Shown in pieces: positions 7,684 to 16,558 of a stretch of 44,534 bases of DNA. The position numbers and the translations under genes were made by a program. Numbering within the stretch: position 1 is the stretch's first letter; the number at the start of each line of letters is the position of its first letter. The notes beneath the pieces were generated by a model. It saw nothing but the letters and a program-made list of their open reading frames with translations. It searched no databases and was not told where the DNA came from. Origin of the DNA: Alphaproteobacteria bacterium (GTDB taxonomy: Bacteria; Pseudomonadota; Alphaproteobacteria; Paracaedibacterales; VGCI01); contig JAJONN010000003.1 in assembly GCA_021323455.1 (NCBI GenBank), positions 1 to 44,534 of the forward strand. The letters are read 5' to 3'.

Positions 7684-10600
7684 TTACAAATCCTCGACTC
7701 CCAGTACCCCCGGCACACCCAACAGGTGGGAGCGGGTTTCAGCCTGGATATGGTAGCCGTTCGGCAACAGGATTTGAAGGGATGGTGAAGCCGAAAAGGC
7801 CACCTCAAAGCAAATGCGCGCCGCCCCTGCGGGCGTTGAGGCCAAGACATGGCGTAAAGCCTCTGCCTGTGCTGTCTCATCGAGCCGGATTTTAATCATT
7901 TTGGTAAGATTCTGCATCGCTTCGTCCAGGAGCTGGACCCCTTGGGCTGTCAGGCGGAACCCGTCGGTTTCTGCTTCTTGTTTCAGTATTGCGCTGACCA
8001 ATAGCGCTTTTCCTGGCTCCAGCAGCTCACGGCTGCGGGCAAACGTTTCCGAGAAGACAGCCACCTCAAAAACCCCCTGGGCATCTGACAACTGGACAAA
8101 TGCAAACTTTTGGCCCGCTTTCGAGGTGCGTTCTTGCTTCACTAGCACAATACCGGCCAGTTTTACAACGGCTCCATCGCTTGTTTCCTTAAGGTGGCTG
8201 CTTGCCATCACGCCCAAACGGGCAAGCGATGCCCCGTAAATATCTAAAGGATGGGCAGAGAGGAAAAACCCCAGCGCCTCAAATTCATGCTGTAATTTTT
8301 CAAGCGACCCCCAATCGCTTACCTTGGGTAACGACAACCCCATAGGGCCTTCCGCTACTGCAAGCCCAAACAAATTCTGTTGTCGGCTTTTCGTTTCTTG
8401 CGCTGCGAGGCCAGCTTGTTTCAAAATAGCCTCAATAGCCATATGGGATTGTTGGCGGTTTGAATTCAAGCCGTCAAAGGCCCCTGCCGCCACAAGGTTT
8501 TCAAGCTGCCGTTTGTTCATGGCCCCATTCGCTCCCGCGGTGCCAATGCGGTTGGCGAAATCATTCAGGTCCTTGAACGGGCCTTTGGCCCGGCGTTCCG
8601 CAAGGATCATCTTCATTCCTGCTTCCCCAACGCCCTTAATGGCGGCCAGCGCATAGCGGATGCCATTCCCCTCAACACTGAACGTCACATCTGAAGCGTT
8701 AATGTCTGGCGGGAACAGGGGAACCTTTAACCGCTCCATCTCCTGGCGGAACACATTGAGCTTGTCCGTATTGTTCAAATCATAAGTCATGGAAGCCGCA
8801 AAAAATTCCAGAGGATGGTTCGCCTTTAAATAAGCCGTTTGGTAAAGTAGCAAGGCATACGGCGCCGAGTGGGATTTGTTAAACCCATACCCGGCAAATT
8901 TAGCCATTTGGTCAAAAATCTGGCTCGCCGCTTGGGGCGTTACGCCATTTTTAACAGCGCCGTCAAGAAACAGGGTGCGCTGTGCATCCATTTCAGACTT
9001 AATTTTTTTTCCCATTGCCCGGCGCAACAAATCAGCGGCACCGAGCGTATAGCCCCCAAGAACTTGTGCGATTTTCATCACCTGTTCCTGGTAGACCATC
9101 ACCCCATAAGTTCCCTCAAGGATCGGTTGCAACTCCGGGTGGAGGTACGTCACTTTTTCCTCCCCATGCTTACAAGCCAGATAGCGAGGAATGTCATCCA
9201 TCGGCCCGGGGCGGTACAAAGCAACGAGAGCAATCAGGTCTTCAAAACGGTCAGGGCATAGCTTGCGTAATACATCCCGCATGCCAGCGCTTTCAACCTG
9301 GAACACGCCAACCGTTTCAACGCGCTGCAGCAACTCAAACGTCTTTGGGTCATCTAGAGGAATCTGGGAGATATCCAGAGGTATGTCCCTGGCTCTTAGG
9401 CGTTGGCAACAGTTTTCAATAATCGTCAGCGTCTTCAATCCCAGGAAGTCAAATTTCAACAAGCCAGCTAATTCTACATATTTCATGCTGAACTGGGTGG
9501 CGGGAAGCGCCGACCCTTCATCCTTGTAAAGCGGGACCAAGTCAGCTAGGGGACGGTCTCCGATCACCACACCTGCCGCATGGGTGGAGGCATGGCGGTA
9601 AAGCCCTTCCAGCTTCATCCCCATGTCCATCATGGTTGCAACGGCTGGGTCCGTATCCCGCGCCAGCTTGAGAAGCGGCTCCAGCTCAAGGGCTTGTTCC
9701 AGCGTCACAGGGTTCGCAGGGTTGTTGGGGACAAGCTTGGAGATCCGGTCAATTTGCCCATAAGGCAACTGGAGCACGCGCCCGACGTCCCGCAAGACCA
9801 TTTTGGCTTGCATCTTACCAAACGTAATGATGTGGGCCACGCGGTCATCACCGTATTTCTGGCGTACATATGCGATCACCTCATCTCGGCGGTCTTGGCA
9901 AAAGTCAATATCAAAGTCGGGCATGGAGACGCGCTCCGGGTTTAGGAAGCGCTCAAACAACAATTCAAACCGGATCGGGTCAATATCTGTAATGGTCAAA
10001 GCCCAGGCCACGAGTGAACCCGCACCCGACCCGCGGCCAGGACCAACGGGAATCCCCTGGCTTTTTGCCCATTGGATAAAGTCTGCGACAATCAAGAAAT
10101 ATCCAGGGAACCCCATTTTTTCAATGACAGCGATTTCATAATTTAACCGATCAACATAGTCGTCCCGCTTCTGCTCTTTTTCTTCTGAGGAAGTCGTCAC
10201 TGTAAAGACTTGCCGTTCGAGACGTTCTTCAAGCCCTTTTTCCGCCATATATCGAAGCTCTTGGGCTTCTGTACGGCCTGATTCTGTGGGATATGGCGGC
10301 AGGATAGGGTCATGGGGAACCGGCATGTACGAACAGCGTTGGGCTATGACAACCGTGTTTTGAATGGCTTCCGGCAAATCTGCAAACAGCTCACTCATTT
10401 CTTGCGCAGATTTAAAATAATGGTGCGGCGTTACCCGCCGTCGGTCATCCTGGTTCAGGTACCGTCCCTCGGCAATGCACAAAAGGGCATCGTGCGCTTC
10501 ATACATCCCCGGGTCTTTAAAAAATACCTCGTTGGTAGCAACCAGGGGAACGTCATGTTGGTAGGCAAGCTCGATGAGGGTCGGTTCAATCTGGTCTTCT

Positions 10601-11145
10601 ACCGCCAAGCCATGGCGCATGATTTCAACATATAGGTTTCCTGGAAAAATGGCCTTAAGCTCTTGTAAAGCTTCTTCAGCCGCTGTGCGCTGGCCTTCTG
10701 CCAGCAAGCGCCCGACCGTACCCGCCGGGCCGCCTGTCAAGGCAATCAGACCCCCTTGGCGCACTTTCAGGTCTTCCCATCTCACTTGAGGCAATTCCCC
10801 TGTTTGCGCATCCAGATATGCATCGCTCACAAGATGAAGGAGGTTGCGATATCCCTCTTCCGTGCGGACAATAAGGACGAGCTGATCCGGTTCCAAAGGC
10901 TTGCCAGCCGGGGAAGGAGACGTATCAGGTCGGCGCAAATAAACCTGGCAGCCAATCAGGGGCTGGATGCCGTTTTCTGCGCAATTTATGGAGAATTCAA
11001 GCGCCCCAAAGAGATTGGCGGTATCTGTTATGGCCACGGCTGGCATGGCAAGCTCCTGACACTTTTTCGCTAAATCTTTGAGCTTAATCGCCCCTTCTGC
11101 CAGGGAATAAGCCGTATGAACGCGCAAATGAATGAAATTAACCAT
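7684..11145 (-). CDS. dnaE: DNA polymerase III alpha subunit DnaE
   Basis: The replicative polymerase catalytic subunit, 1153 residues, full length. Domain order is: N-terminal PHP domain (starting HLRVHTAYSLAEGA), palm with the catalytic PDFDIDF motif at about residues 405-411, fingers and thumb, the helix-hairpin-helix region containing YALAAIKGVGEAGM, an OB fold (VKLAGIVLVKQERTSKAGQ, around residue 990) and a short C-terminal region. The KSHSAPYALL segment typical of DnaE is present. It is monocistronic by layout, with a good candidate promoter upstream (11182-11210) and a clear terminator downstream (7481-7509). Confidence 0.97.
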   Translation of the reverse strand: MVNFIHLRVHTAYSLAEGAIKLKDLAKKCQELAMPAVAITDTANLFGALEFSINCAENGIQPLIGCQVYLRRPDTSPSPAGKPLEPDQLVLIVRTEEGYRNLLHLVSDAYLDAQTGELPQVRWEDLKVRQGGLIALTGGPAGTVGRLLAEGQRTAAEEALQELKAIFPGNLYVEIMRHGLAVEDQIEPTLIELAYQHDVPLVATNEVFFKDPGMYEAHDALLCIAEGRYLNQDDRRRVTPHHYFKSAQEMSELFADLPEAIQNTVVIAQRCSYMPVPHDPILPPYPTESGRTEAQELRYMAEKGLEERLERQVFTVTTSSEEKEQKRDDYVDRLNYEIAVIEKMGFPGYFLIVADFIQWAKSQGIPVGPGRGSGAGSLVAWALTITDIDPIRFELLFERFLNPERVSMPDFDIDFCQDRRDEVIAYVRQKYGDDRVAHIITFGKMQAKMVLRDVGRVLQLPYGQIDRISKLVPNNPANPVTLEQALELEPLLKLARDTDPAVATMMDMGMKLEGLYRHASTHAAGVVIGDRPLADLVPLYKDEGSALPATQFSMKYVELAGLLKFDFLGLKTLTIIENCCQRLRARDIPLDISQIPLDDPKTFELLQRVETVGVFQVESAGMRDVLRKLCPDRFEDLIALVALYRPGPMDDIPRYLACKHGEEKVTYLHPELQPILEGTYGVMVYQEQVMKIAQVLGGYTLGAADLLRRAMGKKIKSEMDAQRTLFLDGAVKNGVTPQAASQIFDQMAKFAGYGFNKSHSAPYALLLYQTAYLKANHPLEFFAASMTYDLNNTDKLNVFRQEMERLKVPLFPPDINASDVTFSVEGNGIRYALAAIKGVGEAGMKMILAERRAKGPFKDLNDFANRIGTAGANGAMNKRQLENLVAAGAFDGLNSNRQQSHMAIEAILKQAGLAAQETKSRQQNLFGLAVAEGPMGLSLPKVSDWGSLEKLQHEFEALGFFLSAHPLDIYGASLARLGVMASSHLKETSDGAVVKLAGIVLVKQERTSKAGQKFAFVQLSDAQGVFEVAVFSETFARSRELLEPGKALLVSAILKQEAETDGFRLTAQGVQLLDEAMQNLTKMIKIRLDETAQAEALRHVLASTPAGAARICFEVAFSASPSLQILLPNGYHIQAETRSHLLGVPGVLGVEDL

Positions 11146-11181
11146 GAGGAAAGGAGCTTTTTAAAAGTGGAACGTTTCTTT

Positions 11182-11210
11182 GTTATAACGTGATCGCGTG
11201 TACAGGCCAA
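11182..11210 (-). promoter_or_regulatory. Candidate sigma-70-type promoter for dnaE
   Basis: On the minus strand, TTGGCC (11205-11210), a 17-base spacer, and TATAAC (11182-11187) lie 36 bases before the dnaE ATG. The -10 differs from consensus at one position and the -35 at two. Position and spacing support it; it is not proven. Confidence 0.5.
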
Positions 11211-11400
11211 GGTTGATTTATCATCCTGACAAATGACGTTAAGATCCTCGCTGCCGTCAGTGCGAGGCGAAAGGCCATGTCAGTCTTGGTGCCTTTATTC
11301 CTTCAGGATTTTCCCGTCGCGCTTTAAGCCCTTCGCCATGCCGGGGGTGGGCCATCTGAAGATCTTAATTTATGACCAAGTTTCTTATCACAACGCCGTC

Positions 11401-11859
11401 CTAACGGCCCCTTATATATTCTTTATAATTCAAAAGCACTTCCACGCCGCCATAAATGAGGGGAAGCTTTAAGGCCTCTTCAAGCGTCAGCCAGGCAGCT
11501 TCCTCATGTTCTTCCCGTCTGAGGTTAAGAGTCGGCAGCGTTAAAAACTGCGCCCGAAATGTATAAAAAATAAAATCTGTTTGCATGCTGCGGACATAAA
11601 ATTTGTTAACCTCTTCTAAATCCTCTTCCTTAACGCCTATCCCAGCTTCTTCAAAAACTTCCCGCACAACGGCTGTTCGGGGGGTTTCTCCTTCATTGAG
11701 TTTTCCGCCAGGGAGGTTCCAGGTCTTGCCGTGAAGCTTATGGGGGCTTCGTTTCAGGAACAGCACCTTGTCTTCATATTCACAATAACAGCCAGCTACC
11801 TCTATAGAAGGGCCAAAACCATCGGGAGGACACAGGGAAATAAAATTCATGGCAAGCAC
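11401..11859 (-). CDS. Nudix hydrolase
   Basis: A 152-residue Nudix-fold pyrophosphohydrolase. The complete Nudix box GX5EX7REVXEEXGI is seen at about residues 52-74 (GKLNEGE, then REVFEEAGI), preceded by KTWNLPG. It should hydrolyse a nucleoside diphosphate linked to another group; the substrate cannot be assigned, though a house-cleaning MutT-like role is common. The GTG at 11859 has an AAGG at suitable distance; an ATG at 11850 is also possible. It lies just upstream of and in the same direction as the 255-base gap before dnaE, and 36 bases past the ychF stop side, so it may share the ychF context. Confidence 0.88.
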   Translation of the reverse strand: MLAMNFISLCPPDGFGPSIEVAGCYCEYEDKVLFLKRSPHKLHGKTWNLPGGKLNEGETPRTAVVREVFEEAGIGVKEEDLEEVNKFYVRSMQTDFIFYTFRAQFLTLPTLNLRREEHEEAAWLTLEEALKLPLIYGGVEVLLNYKEYIRGR

Positions 11860-11895
11860 TTATCCCTTGAAAAGTTGAGGTCAAAAGGACGAAAC

Positions 11896-12996
11896 CTATA
11901 CATTGAAGCGGAAGTGGAATACGTCGCCATCCTTTACCAGATAATCACGGCCTTCAAGGCGGAGCTTCCCAGCCGTTTTCGCGCCTGCCTCTCCTTGATA
12001 GGCGATATAATCCTCGTAAGAGGTTGTTTCAGCGCAAATGAAGCCCCGCTCAAAGTCCGTATGGATCACGCCAGCTGCCTGAGGGGCTTTGGACCCTTGA
12101 TGCGCTGTCCAAGCGCGGGCTTCCTTGGGGCCTACTGTAAAGAACGTTAATAAATTAAGCAAGCTGTAGCCTTCCCGGATCACTTGCTTTAGACCCGTCT
12201 CTTGCAAGCCCAGGGATTGAAGGAATTCTTGTTGCTCTGCCAGATTGTCAAGTGCCGCGACTTCTGATTCAATTGCTGCCGAGATTACAACGGCGCGGGT
12301 GCCATGGCTTTCTGCATAACCAGCGACTTTGCTCGTCCACTCATTACCGCTTGCCGCTTCCGCCTCTGACACGTTACAAACATACAATATTGGTTTTGCG
12401 GACAAGAGTTGCAGGTGTTGATAGAGGTCTTCCTCCTCTTTTGGAACAACCATTGTTTTGGCCGGCTTTCCTTGCTCAAGATGGTTTTTCGCCCGTTCCA
12501 TCAAAGTTAATAGCGCTTTGGCTTCCGCATCCCCTCCTTTGGCTTTTTTAGCTGTTGCTGCCATGCGTCGGTCCAAACTTTCCAGATCTGCCAGCATGAG
12601 TTCTGTTTCAATGGTGGTCAAATCCCGAAGAGGGTCAACGCTGCCGTCCACATGGGTAATGTCGTCATTTTCAAAACACCGCAAGACGTGGATAATGGCA
12701 TCTACACTCCGGATGTGGCCCAAAAATTGGTTCCCTAGCCCTTCTCCCTGGCTTGCGCCCCGGACAAGCCCTGCAATATCGACGAACTCCAATTGGGTGG
12801 GAATAATTTTTTGGGATTTCGCAATTTCTGCCAGCTTGTCCAAACGAGGATCGGGTACGCCTACACGCCCAACGTTGGGTTCAATGGTACAAAACGGATA
12901 GTTAGCGGCTTCTGCCGCGGCCGTTGCTGTCAAAGCATTAAATAAAGTTGACTTTCCCACATTGGGCAGCCCCACAATTCCGCAATTAAATCCCAT
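11896..12996 (-). CDS. ychF: Obg-family ATPase YchF
   Basis: YchF (OLA1) is a ribosome-associated P-loop ATPase linked to stress and redox responses. The start MGFNCGIVGLPNVGKST is the universal YchF beginning, with P-loop at residues 9-16. The DIAGLVRGASQGEGLGNQF switch region and NVSE at the G4 position, the change that gives ATP preference, are present. The TGS domain occupies the C-terminal third, ending DGDVFHFRFNV. I use the ATG at 12996 because the protein then matches family length (366 residues); a GTG lies one codon upstream. It is divergent from the MFS gene. Confidence 0.95.
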   Translation of the reverse strand: MGFNCGIVGLPNVGKSTLFNALTATAAAEAANYPFCTIEPNVGRVGVPDPRLDKLAEIAKSQKIIPTQLEFVDIAGLVRGASQGEGLGNQFLGHIRSVDAIIHVLRCFENDDITHVDGSVDPLRDLTTIETELMLADLESLDRRMAATAKKAKGGDAEAKALLTLMERAKNHLEQGKPAKTMVVPKEEEDLYQHLQLLSAKPILYVCNVSEAEAASGNEWTSKVAGYAESHGTRAVVISAAIESEVAALDNLAEQQEFLQSLGLQETGLKQVIREGYSLLNLLTFFTVGPKEARAWTAHQGSKAPQAAGVIHTDFERGFICAETTSYEDYIAYQGEAGAKTAGKLRLEGRDYLVKDGDVFHFRFNV

Positions 12997-13081
12997 CACC
13001 CTTACTCGTTATTGGCTCATATGATATCAACTTCTAATCGATGAGAAGATAAGTTGCAATTGATTTTACGAATAAATCGAC

Positions 13082-13110
13082 TTGCAATCCCGGAAAATAC
13101 GACCTATCAA
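13082..13110 (+). promoter_or_regulatory. Candidate promoter for the MFS gene
   Basis: TTGCAA (13082-13087), a 17-base spacer and TATCAA (13105-13110) lie 34 bases before the preferred MFS start. If real, it rules out translation starts near 13082. The evidence is spacing and partial consensus match only. Confidence 0.35.
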
Positions 13111-13144
13111 AAAGGGAATGTTATTTACCAAGAGAACATCAAAA

Positions 13145-14425
13145 ATGACGACTCATAAGCGACTTCCCTCCGCCTACCTCATTTGGTTTGGCGCTGTTTT
13201 GTTCTATTTATACCAATACATCATCCGTGTTTCCCCAAGTGTTATGAAAGACGATTTGATGAGCGCTTTTGACGTCACCGCTAGCGGGTTCAGCAGCTTG
13301 TCATCATTTGCCCTCTACTGCTATGCCTTAATGCAAATTCCCGTGGGGATGTTGGTAGACCATTACGGCACACGGCGCATGATCTTATCTTCCATTGCCT
13401 TATGCATTTCCGGCGTTGTCTTGTTTGCGTCGTGTGAACAATTGGTTTTTGGGTATCTTGCCCGCATGATGATGGGTGTTGGGTCCGCTTGCGCCTTTTT
13501 ATCGGTCAGTAAAATTGTCAACGAATGGTTCCCGGCTACACGCAAAGGCATCATGATGGGGCTTACAGCGACTGCGGGGACGCTTGGAGCTTATCTGGGG
13601 GGACGTCCCCTTGTTATGTTGATTGAAAGCCAGGGGTGGCGGATGAGCTTGCTTATTCTCGCAAGCATAGGGGCTTTTGTCCTGATTTTGAACGCCCTTG
13701 CCCTACCCTCCCATCCAAAAGCTACAAAAAAAGCCGTGCCTGGCGAAGAGTCGGCTTCTTTCCAATCCCTGCTTGCGGTTTTTAGAAATAGACAAGCTTG
13801 GCTTTTTGCGCTCGTCGCTGTGGGCATCTACCTTTCCATTGCCGTAGTTGCTGATTTGTGGGGCGTTTCCTTTGTAGAAGAGAAATTTGATATCGACAAG
13901 CAGGGAGCCGCCGAAATGATTTCCTTCCTGTACTTTGGAACTGCTTGCGGATGTCCTCTTTTTGCGTGGCTTAGTCGAATAATCGGGTCTGTCAAACACA
14001 CCATCCTTATGGGGGGCGGCATAATGATTGGCTTATTGGCTTATATCATCTATATGCCCGGTATTCCTATCTGGCTTGCTGATACAACCTTCTTTGCGAT
14101 TGGCCTTTGTACGGGTGCAGAAATTTTGTGTTTTATCGCAGCCTGTACCCTCATGGGGCCTGAAGTCGCTGGAACCATGACAGGTTTCCTCAATTGTATT
14201 GTCAGCCTGTCTGCAGCCATGATCCAGCAACACATCGGGGCGATCCTCGATTACTTTTGGGATGGTGCCATGGCGCCAACTGGCCTTCGGGCTTATTCCC
14301 TTTATACATATCAAATTGCCTTTGGCGTCATTTTATTTCTGACCTGCCTGTCTGTTATTTTTGCTTTCTTTATAAAACTAGAAGAGGAAGCTCAGGAAAC
14401 TCAAACTGAGAACTTCCCAGCATAG
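13145..14425 (+). CDS. MFS transporter
   Basis: A 12-helix major facilitator superfamily permease of the inner membrane. The first half contains the loop 2-3 signature in the form GMLVDHYGTRRMI, followed by LARMMMGVGSACAFLSVSKIVNEWFP, typical of the D-galactonate/hexuronate-like and peptide-type MFS branches. A charged loop separates the two six-helix halves around residue 195. The substrate cannot be told. Start at ATG 13145 (MTTHKRLPSAYLIWFG) is preferred; ATG 13118 is possible. It is divergently arranged with ychF and probably monocistronic. MFS permeases of this kind are common in intracellular bacteria for taking up host metabolites, which is an inference here. Confidence 0.85.
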   Translation: MTTHKRLPSAYLIWFGAVLFYLYQYIIRVSPSVMKDDLMSAFDVTASGFSSLSSFALYCYALMQIPVGMLVDHYGTRRMILSSIALCISGVVLFASCEQLVFGYLARMMMGVGSACAFLSVSKIVNEWFPATRKGIMMGLTATAGTLGAYLGGRPLVMLIESQGWRMSLLILASIGAFVLILNALALPSHPKATKKAVPGEESASFQSLLAVFRNRQAWLFALVAVGIYLSIAVVADLWGVSFVEEKFDIDKQGAAEMISFLYFGTACGCPLFAWLSRIIGSVKHTILMGGGIMIGLLAYIIYMPGIPIWLADTTFFAIGLCTGAEILCFIAACTLMGPEVAGTMTGFLNCIVSLSAAMIQQHIGAILDYFWDGAMAPTGLRAYSLYTYQIAFGVILFLTCLSVIFAFFIKLEEEAQETQTENFPA

Positions 14426-14518
14426 GGCATTCACCAACAGGCTTCTTGAAAAGCAAGGGAAGCTATGGAATACTTTGTTAAGTAGCCTCATCTTTCTTTT
14501 AATTGAAGAAGATTGCTT

Positions 14519-15643
14519 ATGAAAGCTTTAGGACGACACCTTTTTATTCTCATTTCTTGTTTTATGAATTGCACTAGCAGCTTTAGCCGAGAGGTCTTAC
14601 CTAAAGTGTCACTTATCGAAAAAAAATCTTCTCAGCCCTCCTCCCAGCCGCAGAAAAAACTTATTAAAATCCTTTCCATAGATGGCGGTGGTATTCGGGG
14701 TATTATCCCTGCTTTAGTCCTTAAATCTCTTGAAGAAAAATTGAAGAATAAGAAACATTTAGCGGAATGCTTTGATGTGATGGCGGGAACGTCAACAGGG
14801 GGAATCATTATATTGTTCCTCAATGCTCCCGGACCCGACGGTAAGCCTAAATTCAACGCCAGCGAACTTGTCAAGGTTTACCAAAACTTTGGGCGCAAAG
14901 TATTTTACCAATCCATTTGGCACTCTATCAAAACTTTAAATGGGTGGATTGGAGAAAAATATTCCACTCAAAACCTGGAAGAAACTCTCCAGGACTACTT
15001 TGGTGATACAAGGTTACGGCATTCTTTTACGAATATCCTCATCTCTGCTTATGATATTAGCAAAGATAACAACGTTTTTTTCAAAACCAATAAAGCCCGG
15101 CTTGATTTAGGCAGGGACTTTTATTTTCGTCATATTGCGCGCGCTACATCGGCCGCGCCAACTTACTTTAAACCAGCAAAGATCACTGACCTTGGGGAAA
15201 AAGAGGTGTACGATTTGATTGATGGGGGCATTGCCATGAATAATCCAACTTTATCGGCTTGTGTCCATGCTCTTGAGCTTTTTGGTAAAGATAACGATTT
15301 TCTTATCGTTTCCCTAGGAACAGGATCAAATTATGGCGCTCCTAAAGGGAAGCTGGCCTATGGTGAAAAAAAAATCCCTCAAGGAGGGAAATTAGGATGG
15401 GTCGAAGCCATTGTCCCCTTAATGATGTATGCTGACAATGACTTGGTTGACTACCAAATGAATCAAATTTTTGATGGCCAACACAGTTATTACCGTTTCC
15501 AAACGCTTATTGAGGCCAGACACGCGGAAATGGACAATGTTGATCCCCGTAATATTAGAGATTTGCAAGATTACGCTCATCATCTTATTAAAGAAAATAA
15601 CCAAGACCTGGAAGATATTGCCAGAATTCTTGATCGTGATTAA
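14519..15643 (+). CDS. Secreted patatin-like phospholipase
   Basis: A 374-residue patatin-fold lipid acyl hydrolase. Oxyanion loop DGGGIRG at residues 55-61, nucleophile elbow GTSTGG (S92) at 90-95 and the catalytic DGG (D235) followed by AMNNP at 235-242 are all intact, so activity is expected. The first 25 residues form a hydrophobic, signal-like N-terminus, then a Ser/Gln/Pro/Lys-rich linker precedes the domain. It should cleave acyl chains from phospholipids or galactolipids. In host-associated bacteria such proteins often act as secreted effectors (for example RP534-type and ExoU-type patatins); this role is inferred. The ATG at 14519 is preferred over the TTG two codons upstream. Confidence 0.88.
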   Translation: MKALGRHLFILISCFMNCTSSFSREVLPKVSLIEKKSSQPSSQPQKKLIKILSIDGGGIRGIIPALVLKSLEEKLKNKKHLAECFDVMAGTSTGGIIILFLNAPGPDGKPKFNASELVKVYQNFGRKVFYQSIWHSIKTLNGWIGEKYSTQNLEETLQDYFGDTRLRHSFTNILISAYDISKDNNVFFKTNKARLDLGRDFYFRHIARATSAAPTYFKPAKITDLGEKEVYDLIDGGIAMNNPTLSACVHALELFGKDNDFLIVSLGTGSNYGAPKGKLAYGEKKIPQGGKLGWVEAIVPLMMYADNDLVDYQMNQIFDGQHSYYRFQTLIEARHAEMDNVDPRNIRDLQDYAHHLIKENNQDLEDIARILDRD

Positions 15644-15659
15644 TGGAGATATCGAATTT

Positions 15660-15782
15660 ATGCAGCAAGTTGCTGCACAATTGCCGTGGTTCCACCATGT
15701 CGTGTTGACGGAAAGGGTGATAACGCCAAAAGAACGGATGTTTTATATCCAGAAAACCATAACTAACCAATATTATTTATAG
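15660..15782 (+). pseudogene. Remnant of a DUF1016 (YhcG-type) nuclease
   Basis: A 40-codon frame reading MQQVAAQLPWFHHVVL followed by ERMFYIQKT matches a characteristic stretch of the N-terminal domain of DUF1016/YhcG proteins (the xQxAAQLPWxH and RxWYxxxT words). The family is a PD-(D/E)XK nuclease of about 340 residues, so most of the gene, including the nuclease domain, is missing. It begins 17 bases after the patatin stop and its end overlaps the convergent gene at 15763. It is best read as a decayed fragment rather than a small gene. Confidence 0.55.
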
Positions 15783-16326
15783 AAAGAGACAAAGGGTAAG
15801 CTGTGAGAAAGGTTCCTTTCAAGGGTGCATGTTTGGTTGCCCGGAAATCTGGTAAGGTCTCTACTTTTAGGAGTATAACAACCCTGTTTGTTGGTCCTTC
15901 AGGCGTCACCCCTAAATGAAGGCCATCAAATTGGCCCTCCCCTTTTTTCTCTTTTGAAAAGTGAAATTTAAGTTCTTTTTCAAAATTAAAATCACGATAA
16001 ATGCCAATAATATTTTTTTCAAGAGCGCTATTGATAACACCGTCAGGCCGTTCAACCACCATTGTCAATATCGTTGAAATAACCATTCTATCGTTGGTAT
16101 AAAAACAGGGAAGCGAGGGTTTATAATGAGCCAGGGAATACGTGTTCATAACGATCTTATCAATCATTGTCGTAAAGGATGTGTTCGCGTCATCTTGCTC
16201 AATTGCTTTAATAAGTCCCTTAGCCCAGTCAAGCTGATTGACATCAACAAACGGATTTTCCTGGGTATCAATACCTTTCATACCCAAAAGAAATATTAAA
16301 AAACAGACGATAGACCCCTTGCTCAC
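15763..16326 (-). CDS. Hypothetical secreted protein
   Basis: I do not recognise this 187-residue protein. It starts with GTG and a hydrophobic segment (SIVCFLIFLLGM) that looks like a signal peptide or a single anchor, followed by a soluble region with no repeats. Single Cys residues and mixed alpha/beta composition are seen. There is no clear ribosome binding site and the region is AT-rich. It converges with the patatin gene. An envelope or exported protein is likely from the N-terminus alone. Confidence 0.55.
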   Translation of the reverse strand: MSKGSIVCFLIFLLGMKGIDTQENPFVDVNQLDWAKGLIKAIEQDDANTSFTTMIDKIVMNTYSLAHYKPSLPCFYTNDRMVISTILTMVVERPDGVINSALEKNIIGIYRDFNFEKELKFHFSKEKKGEGQFDGLHLGVTPEGPTNRVVILLKVETLPDFRATKHAPLKGTFLTAYPLSLSINNIG

Positions 16327-16558
16327 TTATGAATGATCTCTCTATTAGAAGACGCTTATTTATATTATTCTAATGCTTAACACTTAAAATATTATTAAGT
16401 GCTTATTTGGCTGGGGATGGAAAAGGGTGAAAAATATCTTGAACAAGAATTTTAAGGTTTATAATATTGTTGCAGCTGAGGAGCATTCCTTTAATTATAT
16501 TGACGGAAATCAAGGCTAGGTGGAGGAGCTTGCTAATTCTCACAAGCACTATGGTACT

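Noticed and set aside
14519-15643. Patatin as a CapV-type CBASS effector
   Set aside because: No cyclic-nucleotide synthase or other CBASS gene is adjacent and the protein has an export-like N-terminus, unlike cytoplasmic CapV.
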